Source: Pseudomonadota bacterium (GTDB lineage Bacteria; Pseudomonadota; Gammaproteobacteria; Pseudomonadales; Moraxellaceae). From it: a stretch of DNA of 64,000 bases. The translations under genes and the position numbers were made by a program. This document shows, one piece after another, positions 58,181-64,000 of this stretch (positions are counted from its first letter, which is position 1; each line of letters opens with the position of its first letter). Where the stretch lies: the NCBI GenBank assembly GCA_021851865.1, contig JAJZBU010000001.1:120685-184684 (forward strand), written 5' to 3'. A model generated the notes under the pieces. That model was not told where the DNA came from and searched no databases. It worked only from the letters and a program-made list of their open reading frames with translations.

Positions 58181-59054
58181 TGTCATGATGTTCGTGATAT
58201 TTTTCCCGTTGCTGGCTTTTGCTCAAGGTTGGTCGCAAGCCATTTGTCCGCCAGGGTCGGGAAATTGTCTGCAGAACGGTTATGATGCAGCAAGTTCAAA
58301 TAATGCATTAGAATCTGTGGAGAACAATCCTTCGGCGACACAAGTGCCCTGTTCGGGTAACGCGGGTCAGTATTGCCAGCCTTATGCCAGCCAAATTAAT
58401 TCGACGTGGATCAAGAGTTCTTATGATCTCAGGTTGAAATTGCAATCAGGCTGGTCATCACAAAGCCAAAAAATAATTTTGAAAGCAAGATCGGAATATT
58501 CGCCTTTGAGTGTTTGCAGTCGTGGTGGCTGTTTTCTCAGTCTGTCGCAAAAAAAACAACTGCAAAATAGCCCATTTATGACTCAAATAGCTGTTGCCTT
58601 GATGCAAGGTGCTGGCCATTCATTGTCGGCGATGCGGGTTTTCTCTGGGCGGCGCGTCGATTGTATGGATACAGGCAGTTTTATTGGGTCCAATAAGTGT
58701 TGTAGTGGCGGGCAGGGAGCATTGCAAACATTTTGGGGGCAAGGTTGTAGTGCGAATGCCCAAACAATTATTTCAGCGAAAAATCATGGACGGGCCAGTT
58801 TTCTCGGGTCATGGCAGAGTTGTTCGCAATCCTTGCCATGGGGCGGTTGTTTGAAAAGTTCAACTCATTATGCTTTTTGTATATGGCCGAATCAAGTGAC
58901 GCGGATTATTCAGGAACAGGGGCGCGCGCAGTTGCGACAGAATATATATTCAGATTGTCGAGGATTTCTATTAAATCCCAATGAGGTGGCAAAGATTAAT
59001 TTTAATTCCATGGATTTTTCCAGCGTTCATTTGGCTGCGCCAACCTACCCATAA
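58170..59054 (+). CDS. traN: Short TraN-like mating-pair protein
   Basis: The 294-residue protein has a signal peptide (VMMFVIFFPLLAFA, cut before QGWSQ) and at least 16 Cys. The C-terminal third matches the conserved end of TraN: CCSGGQGAL, FCIWPNQVTRIIQEQGRAQL, DCRGFLLNPNEVAKINFNSM. F TraN (602 residues) is an outer-membrane mating-pair stabiliser; this one has only about half that length and lacks most of the variable receptor-contacting part. The ATG at 58170 with GAGG before it is chosen. Confidence 0.8.
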   Translation: MMISVMMFVIFFPLLAFAQGWSQAICPPGSGNCLQNGYDAASSNNALESVENNPSATQVPCSGNAGQYCQPYASQINSTWIKSSYDLRLKLQSGWSSQSQKIILKARSEYSPLSVCSRGGCFLSLSQKKQLQNSPFMTQIAVALMQGAGHSLSAMRVFSGRRVDCMDTGSFIGSNKCCSGGQGALQTFWGQGCSANAQTIISAKNHGRASFLGSWQSCSQSLPWGGCLKSSTHYAFCIWPNQVTRIIQEQGRAQLRQNIYSDCRGFLLNPNEVAKINFNSMDFSSVHLAAPTYP

Positions 59055-59063
59055 AACGGACAC

Positions 59064-59849
59064 ATGATCATGGGCATTCGAAGAGTGTGTTTTGTTTTTT
59101 TTGTGATGTTACAGTTTTCAGAGTATGTCCAGGCGTCTTTTTATGATGCGAACCCAAGTGGTTGGGTGTGGTATATGGATGATGTTCAAAACAAACATAA
59201 AAATAGAATTGTGACGCCCGATAATGCGCGTCAATATTTGGTTTCAATGGGCAGAAAAATGGAGCGCTATGAAGCAGCCGCCATCATCAATCCGACGGCA
59301 TCGAATATCGATCGCGTCATGCATTGGCGTAAAAAAATACTGATATTGGCAAAATCTTATGCCGATGCCTATCAGCAATATATATGGAGCCACCCGAAAG
59401 ATGACTTTAACTTGCAGGTGGCGCAGAGAAGCGATGCGATAGTGGCAGTTTCTGATGATTTAACTCATGACCAGGATGTCGCTTTAAAAGAACTGTCGCG
59501 CACATTCGCGATCATATATGTTTTTCGTGGTGACTGTAAGTTCTGTAAAAAGTTTTCGCCATATTTGTCGAGGTTTCAGCAGCAATATGGCTTTAATGTC
59601 ATCGCCTATAGCCTAGATGGACGACCTTCACCATTTTTCACATCATGGGTCCATGATCGATACTTCCTGTTAAGGCATGGTATTCATCCTGTGGCTGTTC
59701 CTGCTGTTTACTTGGTCGATCCGAAAAAAAATAAAATCATCACGGTCGGGTATGGGTTAATGAATTTGCTTGATCTAAAGTTGCGAATTATGACCTTATT
59801 AAAAATTCCAATGAAAAAAGGTGCAATGACTCTGGTGGATGGAACTTAA
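59064..59849 (+). CDS. traF: Pilus assembly protein TraF (thioredoxin-like)
   Basis: The 261-residue protein has a signal peptide (VCFVFFVMLQFSEYVQA), the TraF start FYDANPSGWVWYMD, and a thioredoxin-like domain with a CxxC site (VFRGDCKFCKKFSP) and VPAVYLVDPKKNKI. F-type TraF and TrbB help fold the Cys-rich TraU, TraN and TraH in the periplasm. Two ATGs (59064 and 59070) are possible. Confidence 0.9.
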   Translation: MIMGIRRVCFVFFVMLQFSEYVQASFYDANPSGWVWYMDDVQNKHKNRIVTPDNARQYLVSMGRKMERYEAAAIINPTASNIDRVMHWRKKILILAKSYADAYQQYIWSHPKDDFNLQVAQRSDAIVAVSDDLTHDQDVALKELSRTFAIIYVFRGDCKFCKKFSPYLSRFQQQYGFNVIAYSLDGRPSPFFTSWVHDRYFLLRHGIHPVAVPAVYLVDPKKNKIITVGYGLMNLLDLKLRIMTLLKIPMKKGAMTLVDGT

Positions 59850-59870
59850 CTTATTGTGGATGGGTTGAGC

Positions 59871-61397
59871 ATGACTTATTTTAGATTTGCCTTTTCTGTT
59901 CGACATCAAATTTATGCATGTTTTGTGGGCTTCGCCATGATGGTTCATAGCGGCGTTAGTAAGGCCGACTTGCAATCTGAATTGCAGTCGTGGATGGGTA
60001 GTTCTGCGTATGTTAATGCGACGTCGGCGGGGGTGTATAAAAGTCAATATGGAGGATATTGGACCGGTGGCGGAGAAACTATTTCTGTTCCAGATAGGCA
60101 GGTAGGGAAGATATTTTCATCGACACCATCAGTCTATTCTGCCGGATGCTCAGGCATCGATAGTGAACTCGGGGGATTCAACTTCGTAAACAAGGATGAA
60201 ATTGTTCAACAATTGCGTGCGATTGGACAAAATGCCAAGGTTCTTGCGTTTAATCTGGCGGTAAAGTATGTCTCGTCACTTCTTGCCGACAGCATGGACT
60301 GGGTCAAGGATAAGGCTGATTTTTTAAATCAGTTGGAGATGGACTCGTGTACGGCAGCACAGAATGTATTGAGTGCCGGTTTCGCATCTGTTGGTATGCC
60401 AAGTTATGTTCAAATCAATGATGCTGAAGATCGTGAAATTTGTATTCAGCGACAAGTCATGTTAAATGGCTTGACGCGTGACCAAGCGCAGATGGCGTGC
60501 AATCAAGGTGGACAAAGACATAATACTTTATCTTCTGCAAATTCAAGATTTTTCACCGGGAATTTGTCTTGGTTTGTGCTGATGAAATCTCCTGTTTTTG
60601 CAGCCGACCCGCAACTTGCGGAGTGGGTCATGAATATGACTGGCACGATGATCGTGTCAGACAACTCGTCGCAAGGAAGTGATGGATCGAGAGTTTCTTC
60701 ATGGATTCCCGGCATGTTATACACGAGCTGTGACGCCAAGAATAACTGCCTCGATTATTTTGGTAAGGCTGTTATGGATGCTTTGATAGGTGTTCCTGAA
60801 AATCTCAATATGAAGGTTCCATTTTACGTATGTTCGGATTTGCGTACAGTCGCCAATGGTTGTGCTCATGTCAAACTTGATGATCAAGGAGTTGACCTGA
60901 CCCAATTAAATAAGATGAATATATCAGGACATCTGGTTGATGAGCTCTCCAGTATTATGCGGAAATTGTCGTCGCCAAATGCTCAGCTGAATAATTCTGA
61001 AAAAGCACTTATTGAACAAGCTGCACTGCCTTTGTATCGATACACTCTGGCATCACAAAGTTTTTTTAAACGTACCGTTCCCGATCATGATGTTCAACTA
61101 TATCTGCGCATGTTGGCGCAACAATTGGTAGCCAAAAATTTAGAGGCTTTGATATCTCAAGTGCGCCTTGTTTTTGGCTCATCAGGGACCAATGCTGCGT
61201 CTGATCCAAAAGTAAAGATGTACCTTGATTATCTTGGCAAGCTGGCGTCAGCCATCAATAGCTATGAGGCATCGGCCGTGGATAAGATGAATCTAGAGGT
61301 CAAGCTTTTACATAATGCTCAGGCTTATGAGCAAGCTCTGGTTGGGAGTATGGGCAATCAATTTGTAAGCCTTATGAGCTATGGGTGGAAGCCATGA
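59871..61397 (+). CDS. traH: Pilus assembly protein TraH
   Basis: The 508-residue protein has an N-terminal export signal (YACFVGFAMMVHSGVSKA) and the TraH domain: GGYWTGGGETISVPDRQ, AGCSGIDSELGGFNFVNKDE, and central Cys pairs (MDSCTAAQNVLSAG). TraH lies at the outer side of the F apparatus with TraF and TraW. The ATG at 59871 (MTYFRF) is preferred to the GTG at 59856. Its stop overlaps traG (ATGA). Confidence 0.92.
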   Translation: MTYFRFAFSVRHQIYACFVGFAMMVHSGVSKADLQSELQSWMGSSAYVNATSAGVYKSQYGGYWTGGGETISVPDRQVGKIFSSTPSVYSAGCSGIDSELGGFNFVNKDEIVQQLRAIGQNAKVLAFNLAVKYVSSLLADSMDWVKDKADFLNQLEMDSCTAAQNVLSAGFASVGMPSYVQINDAEDREICIQRQVMLNGLTRDQAQMACNQGGQRHNTLSSANSRFFTGNLSWFVLMKSPVFAADPQLAEWVMNMTGTMIVSDNSSQGSDGSRVSSWIPGMLYTSCDAKNNCLDYFGKAVMDALIGVPENLNMKVPFYVCSDLRTVANGCAHVKLDDQGVDLTQLNKMNISGHLVDELSSIMRKLSSPNAQLNNSEKALIEQAALPLYRYTLASQSFFKRTVPDHDVQLYLRMLAQQLVAKNLEALISQVRLVFGSSGTNAASDPKVKMYLDYLGKLASAINSYEASAVDKMNLEVKLLHNAQAYEQALVGSMGNQFVSLMSYGWKP

Positions 61398-63775
61398 CAT
61401 TTACCATATTCTGCTATGGTGATGGCGCTTTTATCGATCGTATATTTAATGCCGTTGCCGCGGCAACCAATCATGGTGATTTTCGCTATGCCATGATGCT
61501 GGTGGTGAGCTACACGAGTATCTATGTTCTTCTCGTTTCCATGTTTCAGGGCAGAGTTTATGATTTCAAATGGTTTTTTTCTGTGCTCATGATTTATAGC
61601 TTGTTGCTGATGCCGCGGGCCACCGTCAGTATTGAAGATAGATTTCAGGGAGGCGGCTGGGGCGGACCGGCACAGGTTCATGTGGTGGCCAATATCCCGA
61701 TGGGTTTGGCATTTTTATCGAGTGCAACGAGTAAATTTGGCGATTGGCTGTGCCTGATGATGGAGACAGTATTCTCTTTGCCTAATGGCCTTAGATATGA
61801 GGACAACGGACCTCTGTTTGGGAGCGCTTTGGTTTCCGCGATGAATTCATTTTCCATAGATAATTCCAATACGGCTGAGTCTCTTGAAAATTTTTGGCAT
61901 GACTGTGTGTTCTATGACCTTGTCCTTGGGTTTTATTCTCTGCAGGATCTTGTTTCGGCACCTGATCTGGAAAATTTCTTCTCTTCACATACGGCCAGTA
62001 ATCGAGGGTTTACTTATTTAGATCAGCAAGGAGGATCTTCATTTTTAACCTGTTCACAGGCATTTTCAGGATATCTAGATCGTGATCTGGCCAGTGAAAT
62101 ATCTGTGGAGGAACCGCAAATTGTTGCGCGAGCACAGACTAGTCTGAGTAATAACTTGATTCAATCGGCTGCCGTTTCTATGCCATTGGCATTTCAGTAT
62201 ATAACGGGATTATCGATGTCATCGTCGAGTACTTTGACGCAGGCGGCCTTGATCAATAGCTTTGCTCATGGGTTTGATAATTTTGCTAATCCGACACAGA
62301 GTAATTCTGGTGTTCTTGCCTATATTCAAGCACGCGCAGAACAGCAACGGGCTCTTGATTATGGCGTTCTTGGAAAGATCTCAGAAAAAGCATTGCCAGT
62401 TATTCGTGATATTTTTTCTGCATTTCTAGTGTGTGTTTTTCCTATGGTTGCGATGCTGAGCATGGGGGCGTCAGGAGGAAGAGTTATTGCGGCCTATGCA
62501 CGATCGATGTTGTGGGTTTCATTGTGGCCGTCGATCTATGCTATTTTGAACTTTGGAATAACATTCTTCACCGCAGTGGCTGCACAAAAAGCATTAACGC
62601 TGTGTTCTGCCGGCGGTTGCTCTTTGGCCTATACCCTGTCTGATTCATATGGCCTCCAGTCGGTTTTGAATCTCTATACGTCAATTTCCGGTTACTTGAT
62701 GACGTCCATTCCTATGATTGCTTGGTTGATGGTGCAGCAGTCCGGTGCCATGATGGCGCAATTGGCGTCGCGCGTTATTCAAAGCTATTCTCAGCCTGTG
62801 GCTTCTGCTTCTGCTGATGCGGTACAGGGAAATTTTAATCAAGCCCAAGTTCACTACGACAATGTTGAGGCTTGGAATCATGTGAGCTCTCCTAAAAATT
62901 CATCTGGTTTTACTTGGCATGATGATGGTAATTTTGTGACCACACATGCCGCGCTCGGGGACGTGTTGAAGCAATCTGTTTCGAGTACATCTGTAGGACT
63001 TGATGTACTCTCCGGTCTTGAACAGAACTATGCTGTAAGTCGACAGGATATTGTTTCGACTTCGCATGCTTCTGAAAATAAGATTTTGCATGACCGGGCG
63101 GCGGCGTGGAGTCAGTTAAACCAGGTTTCCGAAGGACTGAGTCATTCCCAAGAAATGCGTCGTGGCGAAACCTCCAGTAAGCAACAATCGTCGGCAATTT
63201 CAGATCATTATATCGATCAGGCTTTTTCGTCTTTTTCAAAAGACCATGGTTATTCACAGGATGAGTCTAAAAGTTTGCAATTTGATCTGTCGGCGGGCTT
63301 GAGTTTTTATACTTTAGGAGCTAAATCATCTGTTGATAAGGGGTGGAGTATTGTCACGAGTGACAAGAAGAATTTTGTGAAGAAGTTCATACATAGCGAT
63401 GAATTTTCTCATGCCTTGAGTGTTGAGGCATCAATATTGAAGAGTAAATCTGAGATGATGTCTGCGTCTTCTTCCTTGCAGCAAATCAAGCAGGCTGATC
63501 ACTTGTTGCAAAGCTCGAATCATGAAGAGGTGGTATTGTCAAATATAATGCAGGCGCAGCATCGTGTTGATGAGCAATTGTCTAAAATACATAAAATACA
63601 AGCTGTCGATTCGGATAATTTTGAAAATGCTTTTGTTGCGCGATTGGAGGCTTCTGGGATTGACTGGCAACAAGGCTTACAAGATTTGTCATTGTCAAAA
63701 AATACCGAACTCTCGCGCTATGTACAGTTTGTCGGCGACAAACTTGTTAATGAAATGGCGCAGAGTCGCCTCTAG
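61394..63775 (+). CDS. traG: Mating-pair stabilisation / pilus protein TraG
   Basis: The 793-residue protein has an N-terminal polytopic part typical of TraG (about residues 40-80 and 335-460: IFSAFLVCVFPMVAMLSMGA, MLWVSLWPSIYAILNFGITF) and a long polar C-terminal part rich in Ser, Gln and Asn. In F, TraG (938 residues) works in pilus assembly, mating-pair stabilisation and entry exclusion. The stop codon TAG is part of a CTAG tetranucleotide that abuts the left end of an IS5-type element, so the C-terminus may have been cut short by the insertion. Confidence 0.88.
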   Translation: MTFTIFCYGDGAFIDRIFNAVAAATNHGDFRYAMMLVVSYTSIYVLLVSMFQGRVYDFKWFFSVLMIYSLLLMPRATVSIEDRFQGGGWGGPAQVHVVANIPMGLAFLSSATSKFGDWLCLMMETVFSLPNGLRYEDNGPLFGSALVSAMNSFSIDNSNTAESLENFWHDCVFYDLVLGFYSLQDLVSAPDLENFFSSHTASNRGFTYLDQQGGSSFLTCSQAFSGYLDRDLASEISVEEPQIVARAQTSLSNNLIQSAAVSMPLAFQYITGLSMSSSSTLTQAALINSFAHGFDNFANPTQSNSGVLAYIQARAEQQRALDYGVLGKISEKALPVIRDIFSAFLVCVFPMVAMLSMGASGGRVIAAYARSMLWVSLWPSIYAILNFGITFFTAVAAQKALTLCSAGGCSLAYTLSDSYGLQSVLNLYTSISGYLMTSIPMIAWLMVQQSGAMMAQLASRVIQSYSQPVASASADAVQGNFNQAQVHYDNVEAWNHVSSPKNSSGFTWHDDGNFVTTHAALGDVLKQSVSSTSVGLDVLSGLEQNYAVSRQDIVSTSHASENKILHDRAAAWSQLNQVSEGLSHSQEMRRGETSSKQQSSAISDHYIDQAFSSFSKDHGYSQDESKSLQFDLSAGLSFYTLGAKSSVDKGWSIVTSDKKNFVKKFIHSDEFSHALSVEASILKSKSEMMSASSSLQQIKQADHLLQSSNHEEVVLSNIMQAQHRVDEQLSKIHKIQAVDSDNFENAFVARLEASGIDWQQGLQDLSLSKNTELSRYVQFVGDKLVNEMAQSRL

Positions 63776-64000
63776 CAGGGTGTTGAAAATCGTACAGTCT
63801 CGGCCCGCCAAGGGGAAGAGCGTATCCCGAGCTCACATCCCTTGCGCAAGTTGCGGGCGGATCGTCGATACGCTCCTGGTGAGCATGGATCGTGAACTGG
63901 ATGCCCTGTATGCCCGGACCGGTCGGGATTCGATTCCGCCCGAGCGACTCCTGCGTGCCAGTCTGATCCAGACTTTGTTCTCCATTCGCTCTGAGCGACA
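63776..64000 (+). mobile_element. Left end of an IS5-family insertion sequence (partial)
   Basis: The element begins directly after the traG stop with CAGGGTGTTGAAAAT, similar to left ends of IS5-type elements. It is preceded by CTAG, a match to the YTAR target of IS5. Transposase-coding sequence follows immediately and runs off the right edge. The right end and second target copy cannot be seen. Confidence 0.75.
63797..64000 (+). pseudogene. IS5-type transposase, N-terminal part, apparently frameshifted
   Basis: One frame reads SARQGEERIPSSHPLRKLRA up to about 63859, and a second reads IVDTLLVSMDRELDALYA, TGRDSIPPERLLRASLIQ and TLFSIRSER from 63861. Together they match the N-terminus of IS5-type transposases (HPLR...VD...SIPPERLLRA...SIRSER), but one extra base in the GGGCGG run puts them in different frames. 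No ATG opens the first frame. A GTG at 63780 opens the second frame but gives an unfamiliar N-terminus. It is probably inactive, unless the shift is a sequencing error or a programmed event. Confidence 0.65.

Overview
The window comes from a gammaproteobacterial chromosome, probably a Pseudomonadales-like lineage. Four blocks keep Pseudomonas-type gene order: cheZ-cheA-cheB-motC-motD-parC-parP-cheW; gntR-smc-zipA-ligA; ccoN-O-Q-P-G-H-I-S; and gyrA-serC-pheA-hisC-tyrA/aroA fusion-cmk-rpsA. The first 45 kb is GC-rich and densely coding. The last 15.5 kb is visibly AT-rich and encodes a nearly complete F-type conjugation apparatus, so it looks acquired. The species cannot be named from this sequence alone. 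No rRNA, tRNA or CRISPR array was seen.

Layout. 1-7069: chemotaxis and motility operon (end of cheZ, cheA, cheB, the motC/motD stator pair, polar array-positioning parC/parP, cheW). 7072-9214 (minus): sulfite reductase hemoprotein and its DUF934 partner. 9422-18016: GntR regulator, SMC, ZipA, NAD-dependent ligase, a lytic-transglycosylase-like lipoprotein, an unrecognised protein and a DUF2058 protein. 17986-23002: alpha/beta hydrolase, a porin plus small PstS-like pair, a PLD-family cardiolipin synthase and a TauE/SafE-like membrane protein. 22999-32478 (minus): the cbb3 oxidase structural and assembly genes, interrupted by a REC/HD-GYP regulator. 32866-45389: SCP2-like protein, gyrA, aromatic amino acid, serine and histidine genes, cmk, rpsA and ttcA.

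45390-48099 is a transition zone: a degenerate-looking stretch, then a CBS-domain histidine kinase and a double-receiver regulator whose second receiver has Glu in place of the phospho-acceptor Asp. 48352-63775 is one long co-directional transfer operon: traA-like pilin, traL, traE, traK, traB, traV, an unrecognised 268-residue gene, traC, trbI, traF-type peptidase, traW, traU, trbC, a short traN, thioredoxin-like traF, traH and traG. A promoter with a palindrome lying over its -10 box precedes traA. The window ends inside an IS5-type element that abuts traG at a CTAG tetranucleotide; its transposase reading frame looks shifted.

The most promising unknowns are the 268-residue protein between traV and traC, the kinase/double-receiver pair beside the island, the operator-like palindrome before traA, and the hairpin-rich spacer between motD and parC. 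No relaxase, coupling protein (TraD) or integrase lies in the window, so whether this is a complete mobile element cannot be decided here.
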